This document shows, in pieces, positions 55,547-63,735 of a DNA stretch of 64,000 nt. Location: assembly GCF_042676245.1 (NCBI RefSeq), contig NZ_JBHTKA010000007.1, forward strand, positions 124,001-188,000, written 5' to 3'. Source of the stretch: Ohtaekwangia kribbensis. Its GTDB lineage: Bacteria > Bacteroidota > Bacteroidia > Cytophagales > Cyclobacteriaceae. The notes below the pieces were generated by a model. The model was not told the DNA's origin, did not search any database, and worked only from the letters and a program-made list of their open reading frames with translations. Position 1 is the first letter of the stretch, and the number at the start of each line of letters is the position of its first letter. The position numbers were made by a program, and so were the translations under genes.

Positions 55547-57481
55547 ATGAGAAACAAACAGCAACCGCTTTTTCTAATAGTATTTCTTTCTATACTATTT
55601 GTCTATTCAGGAACACATGCCGAAGTACGCCTTCCGCGATTGATAAGCGATGGCATGGTAATGCAAAGAGATACCAAGGTAAATGTGTGGGGCTGGGCTG
55701 CAGCCAATGAGAAAGTTACAGTTCGGTTTCATGATAAAGTATATACTGCTGAAGCCGATGCCAAGGGAAATTGGTCCGTAACATTACCTGCCATAAAAGC
55801 TGGTGGCCCCTATACCATGAGGGTGGAGGCGAGCAACGTAATTGAGATAAAGAATATTCTGATTGGCGATGTCTGGGTTTGTTCAGGACAGTCTAACATG
55901 GCCTTGCCAATGGAACGTGTTAAGGAACGATATGCTGAAGTTATTGCAACCGCAGAGAACCCTGCAATACGTCATTTCTTTATAGCAACACAATACGATT
56001 TTAAAAATCCGTTTGAAGATATACCTTCCGGAAACTGGATGAGTGCTACACCCGAGAGTGTTCTTAAGTTCAGCGCTACGGCATACTTCTATGCCAGGTC
56101 TTTATATGAAAAGTATAAGGTGCCAATCGGATTAATTAATGCCAGCGTAGGTGGATCACCTGCAGAAGCATGGCTAAGTGCCGATGCATTAAAAAAGTTT
56201 CCCGAACACCTGAAAGAAGCAGAGCGTTTTAAACGTGATGCTTTGGTGGACAGTATACAAACAACGGAGCGATCAATAAGTCGCACGTGGTATAATAATA
56301 TATACAAAAATGATAAAGGATATCAGGAGCAAAAGAAATGGTATGACAGCACGTATCGCGATGCACATTGGCCCGTTATGAATATACCCGGCTATTGGCA
56401 TGATCAGGGATTGAAGGATTTGAATGGCGTTGTGTGGTTCAGAAAGGAATTTACTGTCCCCGCTACCATGGTTGATAAGTCGGTAAAGCTATACCTTGGT
56501 TGTATTGTGGATAGCGATTCAGTATATGTGAATGGCAAGATGGTGGGGACTACAGGATATCGATATCCACCTCGCAGATATACTATACCGGAGCAAGTAC
56601 TAAAGCCTGGCAAGAATGTCATTGTAATACGTGTGATCAACAATGCAGGTAAAGGCGGTTTTGTTGAAGACAAGGCGTATCAGATCACCAACGGGACAGA
56701 AACAGTTGACCTACGTGGTGCCTGGAAATATCAGGTTGGTACAGTAGCCCAGCCGTTAGCTCCTACAACCTTTATGCAATATAAGCCGGGAGGACTATTT
56801 AATGCTATGATATCGCCCTTGCTTCGTTTTCCGATAAAAGGAGTGATCTGGTACCAGGGAGAATCCAATACAGCCCGTGCCGACAGCTATTATGCTATAT
56901 TCAGCACGTTGATCGGAGACTGGCGTAACCATTGGCGTCAAGGCAATTTTCCTTTTCTGTATGTACAACTGAGTAACTATGCGCCCATTGCATTGTCAGA
57001 GAGTGGCTGGCCAGCTTTGAGAGATGCACAATTAAAAACATTGTCGGTTCCAAATACGGGTATGGCCGTTACAATAGATATAGGGGAGTGGAATGATCTT
57101 CACCCGCTGAACAAAGAAGATGTAGGAAAACGTTTGGCACTTGCAGCACAACATATAGCCTATGGTGACAAGCGCGTAGTATACTCCGGACCAATATATC
57201 AATCAAAGGAAATAAAAGGCGGTAAAGTTGTTTTATACTTTACAAATACCGGCAGCGGACTAATCTCAAAAAACAATGAGCCATTAAAGTATTTTGAAGT
57301 AGCAGGAGCTGATAGAAAGTTTGCTCAGGCTCAAGTAAAAATTACAGGCAATACGATTACAGTATGGAGTGAACAGGTTAAAAATCCTGTTGTTGTTCGG
57401 TATGCATGGATGGACAATCCACAAGGGGCAAATCTGTATAACAAACAAGGACTTCCTGCATCTCCATTTATGTCAGAGTAG
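55547..57481 (+). CDS. Sialate O-acetylesterase family protein
   Basis: About 644 residues from ATG 55547 (55535 possible). A signal peptide ends near GTHAEV. SGNH/SASA esterase motifs: VCSGQSNMALPM (nucleophile Ser), VIWYQGESN and DIGEWNDLHPLNKEDVGKRL (catalytic Asp-His). A beta-sandwich of the GH2 sugar-binding type is inserted near residues 290-400 (WFRKEFTVPATM, VDSDSVYVNGKMVGTTG). It should deacetylate sialic acids or plant-type acetylated glycans in the periplasm. It stands alone and is followed by a REP pair. Confidence 0.92.
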   Translation: MRNKQQPLFLIVFLSILFVYSGTHAEVRLPRLISDGMVMQRDTKVNVWGWAAANEKVTVRFHDKVYTAEADAKGNWSVTLPAIKAGGPYTMRVEASNVIEIKNILIGDVWVCSGQSNMALPMERVKERYAEVIATAENPAIRHFFIATQYDFKNPFEDIPSGNWMSATPESVLKFSATAYFYARSLYEKYKVPIGLINASVGGSPAEAWLSADALKKFPEHLKEAERFKRDALVDSIQTTERSISRTWYNNIYKNDKGYQEQKKWYDSTYRDAHWPVMNIPGYWHDQGLKDLNGVVWFRKEFTVPATMVDKSVKLYLGCIVDSDSVYVNGKMVGTTGYRYPPRRYTIPEQVLKPGKNVIVIRVINNAGKGGFVEDKAYQITNGTETVDLRGAWKYQVGTVAQPLAPTTFMQYKPGGLFNAMISPLLRFPIKGVIWYQGESNTARADSYYAIFSTLIGDWRNHWRQGNFPFLYVQLSNYAPIALSESGWPALRDAQLKTLSVPNTGMAVTIDIGEWNDLHPLNKEDVGKRLALAAQHIAYGDKRVVYSGPIYQSKEIKGGKVVLYFTNTGSGLISKNNEPLKYFEVAGADRKFAQAQVKITGNTITVWSEQVKNPVVVRYAWMDNPQGANLYNKQGLPASPFMSE

Positions 57482-57483
57482 CT

Positions 57484-57534
57484 GGCGCAAGTCTATCGAC
57501 TTGTGCCACCCATGTCGCCAGTCTCCAGACTGGC
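57484..57534. repeat. REP pair of the first RAYT family after the sialate esterase gene
   Basis: Hairpin 57484-57507 (GGCGCAAGT with ACTTGTGCC) and hairpin 57517-57534 (GCCAGTCT with AGACTGGC), 2 bases past the stop codon. Same two-hairpin order as at 52006-52055, with changed loops. Confidence 0.85.
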
Positions 57535-57544
57535 AAAAGAGCAT

Positions 57545-57842
57545 TTAGAAAAGATTAATAAGTACAATCACAAACAAAAGAATCGAGGATGCCAAAATCT
57601 TAGCATGAAGTTTTTTAGACCGGGTGGTTCGTGTCACCAACACAGTAATGATAGCACATACAAGACCTAGTAAGAATATATAGCTCAAAGGTATTCGGTC
57701 TGTAGCCAGGTAATCTTCAAGTACCATTCTCAGACCATAAAACGGAACAAAAATAATTTAGCGCGAAGAATATCATATCCTGCTTGCTTTGAGAAGCCAC
57801 CTTGTTTTCTTTTTTCGGAGTGCTGTCGATGGGTTCGGTCAT
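57545..57842 (-). pseudogene. Small two-helix membrane protein, apparently frameshifted at a T run
   Basis: Two overlapping minus-strand frames look like one broken gene. The first starts at ATG 57842 (MTEPIDSTPKKENKVASQSK) and reads QDMIFFALNYF before shifting out of register and stopping near 57718. The second (ATG 57727 to 57545) reads MVLEDYLATDRIPLSYIFLL and has two membrane helices. Removing one T from the five-T run (57749-57753 on the plus strand, as A) joins them through FFALNYFVPFYGLRMVLEDY into one protein of about 98 residues. Either a real frameshift or a sequencing error is possible. Function unknown. Confidence 0.6.
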
Positions 57843-58010
57843 TTCAAACGATTAGGAGCTAAATATATTGAATTGTTTCAATTTCATTCGGCAGAAGTTC
57901 CTGTCAGGTAATAAGATATAAAACGAGAAGGGGCTCACTGGGAGTTCTAGCCATTAACAATTGAGAATTGTTCACATCCTTTATATAACAATTTGTGGAA
58001 GCTTTATACT

Positions 58011-58391
58011 TTAATTACTTGTAGAGATAAATTCTATACTCTTTAAAGCATCGTTTTTTATGTGCCCTGGATTTGACAATTCAATGACGATCCTCTTTCC
58101 ATATTGTCCGACCAGGCATGATTCAGTTAGTTGGCCGCACCGAAGTTCAAGAATTGCAGCTTCGCCATCATCAAAGAAATCCCACCTGCCTTGTATGCGT
58201 TGTTTGTTGTATTGTAAGGAGAACGTTCCGTCCCAGTCAAGCACCAACGAACCGGTAGCAGTGCTGCACGAATTGCCATTCTTCAATTTGCAGTCATTGA
58301 TACTATATCGTCCATAGTATTCGTGATCACAAGAGCAAATGGCAGCCATTAGGATAATGATACCAGAAATTTTGACAAAAAAACGAAACAT
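58011..58391 (-). CDS. Small lipoprotein of unknown function
   Basis: 126 residues. The signal ends in AAICSC, an acceptable lipobox. The mature part is predicted beta-rich (GSLVLDWDGTFSLQYNKQRI, QGRWDFFDDGEAAILELRCG) and resembles lipocalin-like small lipoproteins. It has several Cys residues (NDCKLKNGNSCST, RCGQLTESC). Neighbours are other small exported or membrane genes on the same strand. Confidence 0.7.
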   Translation of the reverse strand: MFRFFVKISGIIILMAAICSCDHEYYGRYSINDCKLKNGNSCSTATGSLVLDWDGTFSLQYNKQRIQGRWDFFDDGEAAILELRCGQLTESCLVGQYGKRIVIELSNPGHIKNDALKSIEFISTSN

Positions 58392-58445
58392 GAAGATAGT
58401 CGAGTATTCAAATGCCGGTGTGATTTACTATGAGCGTGAGAGAAA

Positions 58446-58919
58446 TTAGAGCGACCTGGTTTTATAAACAGGCTTAATGACTGACCACTTCTCGCCTTTT
58501 TTATTTATTCTGTAGTGCATCCTGTAATCACATAAACAATCACACCTAGAAGAATCAATGGCTGGTAAGAACGTTAGTAGTAACGTATCTTCTCTTATAG
58601 AAGCTGTGCCTGTGAAATCCATGCAGCAGTCTTTTATGAAATTAAACGCTATAAAAATTGAATCATTTTGTTCGCGTTTAACGAGGTCATAGAACTCATC
58701 ACCCAGGTGTTCCTTTAAGGTTTCGCGGCTTGGGAATTTTCCTTTCTCGTCATCACATAGATGTTCACATTTTACTTTGACCCAATCAGCCACTGGTATA
58801 GCTTCACTCTTTTCTGCGACAGACTGTTGTTTTGTTGTTTTTGCTGTTTCGGTTGTTCGGTTACCCCCGTTACACATTACTAGTATTGTAAGAACTATAG
58901 TGGCATATATATACTTCAT
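58446..58919 (-). CDS. Cys-rich putative lipoprotein of unknown function
   Basis: 157 residues. The N-terminal hydrophobic segment YIYATIVLTILVMC ends at a Cys with Met before it, a weak lipobox. The body has many Cys (KCEHLCDDEKG, KDCCMDFTG, SSRCDCLCDYRMHYR), suggesting disulfides or metal binding after export. No known family recognised. Confidence 0.7.
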   Translation of the reverse strand: MKYIYATIVLTILVMCNGGNRTTETAKTTKQQSVAEKSEAIPVADWVKVKCEHLCDDEKGKFPSRETLKEHLGDEFYDLVKREQNDSIFIAFNFIKDCCMDFTGTASIREDTLLLTFLPAIDSSRCDCLCDYRMHYRINKKGEKWSVIKPVYKTRSL

Positions 58920-58937
58920 ATGGATTCGATTACATTA

Positions 58938-59147
58938 TTATGGACGAAAATTGGTCATTATCCAGGTGAAAGCCAAAAAGATAATAATCGTTGATGTTAA
59001 TGAACCGTATAATAGACCCCAACCAATTTTTTTTAAAGGACTGGTCTCTTGAGTCGGTAAGTATTTAAGTGCGAATCCTAATAACAAGCTGCTGAAAAGT
59101 ATTATTACTATCACAGCAAAGTTGTTCAGAGGTTCGAACACTTCCAA
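58938..59147 (-). CDS. Small membrane protein, two helices
   Basis: 69 residues with two membrane helices (FAVIVIILFSSLLLGFALKY and GSLTSTIIIFLAFTWIMTNF). It is 18 bases upstream of the Cys-rich gene on the same strand. Function unknown; the gene call rests on length, hydrophobic pattern and tight spacing. Confidence 0.5.
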   Translation of the reverse strand: MEVFEPLNNFAVIVIILFSSLLLGFALKYLPTQETSPLKKIGWGLLYGSLTSTIIIFLAFTWIMTNFRP

Positions 59148-59264
59148 TACTCTTATACCATGATGTACAAATTTTCAATTTGAATCATAAAGTATATATT
59201 TTGTCTCTGTCTTTTAAACAGATAAAGTATAAAAAAGTATAAAGCTGTGTTACTGCTGCTAATC

Positions 59265-59306
59265 ATCAGAGTCCCGGAGGCCGGGCGGAGGCTGGTGACT
59301 CTGATG
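59265..59306. repeat. REP-like hairpin, second family
   Basis: Imperfect palindrome with arms ATCAGAGTC and GACTCTGAT around a GC-rich centre (CCCGGAGGCCGGGCGG). It lies in the 256-base gap between the small membrane gene (-) and the SnoaL-like gene (+) and shares GAGTC/GACTC arms with the second REP family at 59923 and 60643-61220. Confidence 0.65.
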
Positions 59307-59403
59307 GGGCATCACTGCTTTTATATTTAATCTCTTAAGATGTATTATCGAATTACCATTTCTTGCTCACTTTTGTGTTTTGTTTTAATTAGCCGTTACT
59401 TTC

Positions 59404-59874
59404 ATGGAAACAATTCCGTTACAAAAATTAAATACGATGCCAGAACAAATTGAGCTCAACGATACCAGCAGGCTGCAGGAAATAGCGGCCATCAAACAGT
59501 TGGTAGAGGATGCTGCAAAATATCAGAACGATCCGGACCGCTTTCTTCCTCTTCACGCCAACGATGTTGTCATTGTCAACTTTGCCGGAAAGCGCGTCCT
59601 CGGGCGTGATGCGTTGGAGCAGGCCATGCGGAAAGCGCTGTCAGGTCAACTGGCAAAAGTAGTCACGACTAACGTTGTTGAAAACATCATTTTCCTGCGA
59701 TCCGATGTTGCGTTAGTGAATTGTATCAAGCACGTATCAGATAATCGAGATTCGATTGATGGTAAGGGAGCTGCTCTTCCGTCAGAGAAAGGTGCCCTAA
59801 CCTATATATTGGTGAAAGGCGAGGAGGGATGGAAGATCAGTCTGGCTCAAACAACGCCCATAATAACGCTTTAA
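59404..59874 (+). CDS. SnoaL/NTF2-like protein (SgcJ/EcaC type)
   Basis: 156 residues from 59404; Met at 59437 is a likely alternative start (MPEQIELNDTSRLQEI). An NTF2-like cone fold is suggested by IAAIKQLVEDAAKYQNDPDR, then LHANDVVIVNFAGKRVLGRD, DVALVNCIKHVSDN and LTYILVKGEEGWKISLAQTT. Such proteins include small cyclases, isomerases and detoxifying proteins. The reaction is unknown. Confidence 0.78.
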   Translation: METIPLQKLNTMPEQIELNDTSRLQEIAAIKQLVEDAAKYQNDPDRFLPLHANDVVIVNFAGKRVLGRDALEQAMRKALSGQLAKVVTTNVVENIIFLRSDVALVNCIKHVSDNRDSIDGKGAALPSEKGALTYILVKGEEGWKISLAQTTPIITL

Positions 59875-59922
59875 TCAAAATAGGTCGGTTTCGAAGAGGG
59901 TTAGCAAAATATCGAGTCCGGA

Positions 59923-59948
59923 CTGAGTCTCCCACCTCGGGGACTCAG
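59923..59948. repeat. REP hairpin, second family, next to the second RAYT
   Basis: Arms CTGAGTCTCCC and GGGGACTCAG surround a short loop. It lies 24 bases downstream of the second RAYT stop codon. The same hairpin occurs three times in the adjacent tandem array. Confidence 0.85.
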
Positions 59949-59971
59949 CGGCATCGAGAGCGCAACCTCGG

Positions 59972-60568
59972 TTAATCAAGCAGTGCTTTGGATAAGTCAA
60001 TATTTTCAAGTTCCATGTAGTTCAGTACTTCATATATACCTTGCTGCCCTGATAGATAGTATCGTGCAGAACTGTGTACATAGTCTTGAGGTTGCTGGAC
60101 CAGACTCCATTTACCTCGATAAGGATTCTCATGAATATAATTCAGTTTTTGCTCCAGAAATTTATCAGAAGAACATTCTTTCCAGTCAAAGGAGGGCTCA
60201 AAGACTTCATGAAGTTTGCCTTTGAGTTTTTCATTTTTATTAACAAATGACGATAGCTGTGTCAATACATCATGATGCCCGAGTTTCTGGAGTCTTTGAA
60301 CCAGCTCATAAGCCATAAAGCGTTTTCCGTTTCCAACAATAGCGTTAATGGATTGCCCTTGTGTATTTCTAAAAGCCAGCAATGCATGTACATGGTTAGG
60401 CATGATAACATATCCTGTTATGTAATGACCTTTTTTCTTGAGATAGTCGAACCATTTGTAAACGGAGTCATATCCGTTACAAATTTCAAACAGTGGTAGC
60501 CAGCGGCAGCATGTAAAGGTTATAAAATATATACCACTATATTCTGTAATTTCTTTTCGTACACTCAT
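59972..60568 (-). CDS. REP-associated tyrosine transposase (RAYT), second copy
   Basis: 198 residues, Y1/IS200-like: IYFITFTCCRWLPLFEICNG, metal-binding IMPNHVHALLAF, and LNYIHENPYRGKWSLV. It is only distantly similar to the first RAYT at 51410-51961. It ends with NIDLSKALLD, and the DNA encoding this tail plus the following REP hairpin also appears in each unit of the tandem array upstream of the gene and at the 3' end of the XRE-type gene. Likely a domesticated REP-processing enzyme. Confidence 0.88.
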   Translation of the reverse strand: MSVRKEITEYSGIYFITFTCCRWLPLFEICNGYDSVYKWFDYLKKKGHYITGYVIMPNHVHALLAFRNTQGQSINAIVGNGKRFMAYELVQRLQKLGHHDVLTQLSSFVNKNEKLKGKLHEVFEPSFDWKECSSDKFLEQKLNYIHENPYRGKWSLVQQPQDYVHSSARYYLSGQQGIYEVLNYMELENIDLSKALLD

Positions 60569-60603
60569 GAGTTTTGTTAACGGCTAACGGAGTTTTAGTT
60601 TAA

Positions 60604-61300
60604 AAAATATTTTGTTGTTATGTCTTCGTGCGTGCTTCCGCTAGAGTCCTCGAGGCGAGAGACTCTGCGGAGACGTCTGTCATATAGTTTTGACAGAGAT
60701 TCTTAGAGCGTCCGAGCTGAGTCTCCCGCCTCGGGGACTCAGCGACATGGAAGCACAACCTTAACTAATCAAGCAGTGCTTTGAATAAGTCTATATATGT
60801 TAGTTTTTCTCTTACAAAACTTCTATGCAGCAACGCAAAATATTTTGTTGGTCTGTCTTTGTGTGTGCTTCCGCCAGAGTCCTCGAGGCGAGAGACTCTG
60901 CAGAGACGTCTGTCATATAGTTTTGACAGAGATTCTTAGAGCGTCCGAGCTGAGTCTCCCGCCTCGGGGACTCAGCGACATGGAAGCACAACCTTAACTA
61001 ATCAAGCAGTGCTTTGAATAAGTCTATATATGTTAGTTTTTTTCTTGCAAAACTTCTATGCAGCAATGCAAAATATTTTGTTGGTCTGTCTTCGTGTGTG
61101 CTTCCGCCAGAGTCCTCGAGGCGAGAGACTCTGCAGAGACGTCTGTCATATAGTTTGACAGAGATTCTTAGAGCGTCCGAGCTGAGTCTCCCGCCTCGGG
61201 GACTCAGCGACATTGATAGCCGCAACCTTAATTATCAAGCAGTGCTTTGGCTAAATCTATATGTTAGTTTTGCCTTCCAAAACTTTCTGCAACAAAGCAA
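60604..61300. repeat. Tandem array of three 233-bp units with REP hairpins
   Basis: Units begin at about 60604, 60837 and 61070; the marker AGAGTCCTCGAGGCGAGAGA recurs at 60643, 60876 and 61109, exactly 233 bases apart. Each unit carries one hairpin AGAGTCCTCG/CGAGAGACTCT, a GACAGA/TCTGTC pair, a CTGAGTCTCCC/GGGGACTCAG hairpin and a tail encoding (minus strand) a RAYT-like KALLD end. The last unit runs into the 3' end of the XRE-type gene. Short frames predicted here are repeat-derived. No other gene lies between 60569 and 61256. Confidence 0.93.
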
Positions 61301-61679
61301 TCTTCTCATCCTTCTCTTTCAAAAGAGCTTTATATAGCTCTTCTTTTTCCGCATTCAATTTTCGGATTTCATCTAACGGACTTAACGTACATTGATAGTT
61401 CATATTAGCTGCAGCATAATCGTTAAAAGTATTATTGATTATGCTGAAGACAGCTTCCTCACTAAAATTCTTAATCGCCTCAGCCGGTACCTTCAACGCA
61501 GCAGCAAGTTCATCCAGCGAAGCTGCATCTATAATTTCTTTATTCTCCAGCATGGAGATTTTCTTTTGCGACCAGTCGCCACCGAGTTGGTCGGCAAGCG
61601 CTTCTTGTTTGAGGCCTAACATTTCGCGGAAACGTTTTACATTTCTTCCCTGGTGTATGGTGCGTTTATCGTTTGTCAT
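61257..61679 (-). CDS. XRE-type helix-turn-helix DNA-binding protein with coiled-coil tail
   Basis: 140 residues. An N-terminal HTH_3 domain (GRNVKRFREMLGLKQEALAD, then WSQKKISMLENKEIIDAASL) is followed by a coiled coil (DEIRKLNAEKEELYKALLKE). The last codons (VLEGKTNI) lie inside the end of the tandem repeat, and the DNA just past the stop (ATAGATTTAGCCAAAGCACT) encodes IDLAKALLDN in another frame, matching the RAYT tail. The C-terminus may therefore have been altered by the repeat. It is probably a small repressor. Confidence 0.83.
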   Translation of the reverse strand: MTNDKRTIHQGRNVKRFREMLGLKQEALADQLGGDWSQKKISMLENKEIIDAASLDELAAALKVPAEAIKNFSEEAVFSIINNTFNDYAAANMNYQCTLSPLDEIRKLNAEKEELYKALLKEKDEKIALLQKVLEGKTNI

Positions 61680-61813
61680 GTGTCAAATATAGCAGTTAAA
61701 AGGTGATCAAATATATTCTAAATTATCCATTTAACCGGATATGATTTCTGAAATACGAATGCGTATATACACCGTGGTAAACGCTACTTGCAGCCGTAAT
61801 CAAAAACCAAACA

Positions 61814-62125
61814 ATGATGAATTTTTGCATTAATCAACCTTTCGGGAAACTTAATCCCAACGACCTGCAAAGTATACGGCACATGGTGCGCGAGTTCTGC
61901 AGTACTCATGATGCCGACAGCATATATATTGCTCTGTGGGATATGCTCAAATGTGCACTCTGCAGTACGGAGACTTCGCACTGGGACGAGCAGAAACGCG
62001 CCGAGTATATATTCATCTTTGAAACCCTGGCCCAACTGATCGAAGCCAGCTATGCATTGGAAGGTTTGTTGGAAAAGAATCCGGAGTTATATTCTGTTTG
62101 CTGTCAGATCGTTTCGAGAAAGTGA
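61814..62125 (+). CDS. Hypothetical protein
   Basis: 103 residues, helical, no signal or membrane segment. Cys-containing stretches (YIALWDMLKCALCSTETSHW, NPELYSVCCQIVSRK) are the only marks. I do not recognise a family. The call rests on an isolated, well-formed frame in a region without alternatives. Confidence 0.5.
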   Translation: MMNFCINQPFGKLNPNDLQSIRHMVREFCSTHDADSIYIALWDMLKCALCSTETSHWDEQKRAEYIFIFETLAQLIEASYALEGLLEKNPELYSVCCQIVSRK

Positions 62126-62428
62126 GGATATAGGGATGGTTAAGAGCGCCTAAGTAGTAAAGGCGTAGAACTGCTACTAATCACCAGTCACAGCTCGAAG
62201 AGTCCGAAAGTCGGGAAGTCCGGAAGACGGGTAGTCTGTACGCTGAAGTGAATCGCTATACTAAAACGCACCGTCTTCCGGACTTCCGGTCTTCTCATGC
62301 TTCCGGACTTCTTTCCGCAGAACCACTCATCCCCAAATCGCCAACACTCACATCCTCAGTCGATTTTTCGCAAAAAGAAGGCGCCCAATAACGTTGTTTC
62401 GTAAGCAGATAGCCATTATCTTTCAATC
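62126..62428. repeat. Intergenic segment with a long GC-rich inverted repeat
   Basis: No gene seen. A perfect 17-bp inverted repeat (GGAAGTCCGGAAGACGG at 62214-62230, CCGTCTTCCGGACTTCC at 62271-62287) with a 40-nt loop dominates. Further copies of the half-site occur at 62200-62215 (GTCCGAAAGTCGGGAAGTC) and 62300-62311 (CTTCCGGACTTC). It resembles a third REP-like family. It may also end transcription from the gene at 61814-62125. Confidence 0.75.
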
Positions 62429-62941
62429 ATGAACAGCAGGGTATTGGTACTTAATCAGGACAACAGCCCACTAATGGTATGCTCCGTTGAGCGTGCCTTT
62501 ATTCTGGTGTTCCTCAACAAAAGTGAAATGGTGCGGACTGCCAATGGGCACAAGCTTCATTCTGTGAGCAAAAGTTATCCAATGCCATCAGTTATTCGTC
62601 TCAACCGATATGTTAACGCCCCTTACAAGGGCGTTAATCTTACCCGGCAGAATATATTCAAGCGCGACAATTACGAGTGCCAGTATTGCGGCACAAAAAA
62701 GGAACTTACAATCGACCATGTCATACCCCGCGCTCGCGGTGGTGGCGATACCTGGTTGAATCTTGCTACGGCCTGTAAAAAATGTAACGCCAAAAAAGGA
62801 GACTATACTCCGGAAGAGGCGAACATGCCGTTGCGCAGAAAACCTCATAAACCCTCTTACTCCATTTTCCTGAAAGACCACATGAACGGTCAGGCAGGCG
62901 AGTGGGACTCTTTTCTCACAGGCCATCACGGTCATCATTAA
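62429..62941 (+). CDS. HNH endonuclease family protein
   Basis: 170 residues. The HNH core is RDNYECQYCGTKKELTIDHV, then IPRARGGGDTWLNLATACKK with the paired Cys (CQYC and CKKC) holding the structural zinc. The N-terminal part (VLVLNQDNSPLMVCSVERAF) is typical of the conserved Bacteroidota version. It is probably a housekeeping or repair-type nuclease; no restriction partner is nearby. The SDR gene starts 17 bases later. Confidence 0.93.
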   Translation: MNSRVLVLNQDNSPLMVCSVERAFILVFLNKSEMVRTANGHKLHSVSKSYPMPSVIRLNRYVNAPYKGVNLTRQNIFKRDNYECQYCGTKKELTIDHVIPRARGGGDTWLNLATACKKCNAKKGDYTPEEANMPLRRKPHKPSYSIFLKDHMNGQAGEWDSFLTGHHGHH

Positions 62942-62958
62942 TTTTTTAATATTTATTC

Positions 62959-63735
62959 ATGTTTAGTCTTCAAAAGAAAACAGCCGCCATTACGGGCGGA
63001 GGCAGTGGCATCGGTAAAGCCGTTGCAGAAGTATTTGCGCAGCAGGGAGCTGAAGTTTTTATTCTTGATCTTAACAAAGCGGCAGCAGAAGAAGTAGCCA
63101 AGGCAATTCAGGCGAAAGGAGGCAAGGCGCATGCGTTCGCTGTGAATGTAGCAGACAACAAGCAGACAAAAGATGTTGTAGCGGCTATAGCACAACAAGC
63201 CGGTCGTGTAGATATACTCGTGAACAGTGCGGGAGTATCGCATATAGGACGTTTGGACAATACTACGGAGGAAGATTTCGATCGTGTATTTACGGTTAAC
63301 GTAAAGGGAGTATATAACATGATGCAGGCTGTTATATTCCAGATGAAACAGCAGGGTGGTGGTGTAATTGTAAACCTCGCATCGATTGCCAGCAGTGTAG
63401 GTTTACCTGACCGCTTTGCATACTCGATGAGTAAAGGTGCTGTGCTCACCATGACATTATCGGTAGCGAAAGATTACCTGAAAGATAACATTCGTTGCAA
63501 TTGTATATCGCCGGCACGCGTACATACCTCGTTCGTTGATAACTTCATTGCCAAGACTTATCCCGGACAAGAGAAAGAGATGTTCGAGAAGCTTTCCAAA
63601 ACACAACCGATCGGCCGCATGGGCAAGCCGGAGGAAGTTGCAGCGTTAGCTTTATACCTTTGCTCAGACGAAGCTTCGTTTGTCACGGGCACCGACTATC
63701 CTCTGGATGGTGGCTTTATCCGCCTGAACAATTAA
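62959..63735 (+). CDS. Short-chain dehydrogenase/reductase
   Basis: 258 residues, classical SDR: cofactor motif ITGGGSGIGKAVAEVF (TGxxxGIG), NSAGVSH (NNAG-like), catalytic Ser in VNLASIASSVG and Tyr-x3-Lys in YSMSKGA. Asp after the second strand (FILDLN) suggests NAD preference. The end GTDYPLDGGFIRLNN is typical. The substrate is unknown. Confidence 0.93.
   Translation: MFSLQKKTAAITGGGSGIGKAVAEVFAQQGAEVFILDLNKAAAEEVAKAIQAKGGKAHAFAVNVADNKQTKDVVAAIAQQAGRVDILVNSAGVSHIGRLDNTTEEDFDRVFTVNVKGVYNMMQAVIFQMKQQGGGVIVNLASIASSVGLPDRFAYSMSKGAVLTMTLSVAKDYLKDNIRCNCISPARVHTSFVDNFIAKTYPGQEKEMFEKLSKTQPIGRMGKPEEVAALALYLCSDEASFVTGTDYPLDGGFIRLNN

Noticed and set aside
60604..61300. CRISPR array
   Set aside because: Units are contiguous 233-bp copies without unique spacers, and no cas gene is near.
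60797..61337. Open frames of 66-107 residues in the tandem region
   Set aside because: They repeat with the 233-bp units and are explained by the repeat.
62588..62938. Minus-strand frame of 116 residues
   Set aside because: Antisense to a well-supported HNH nuclease gene.
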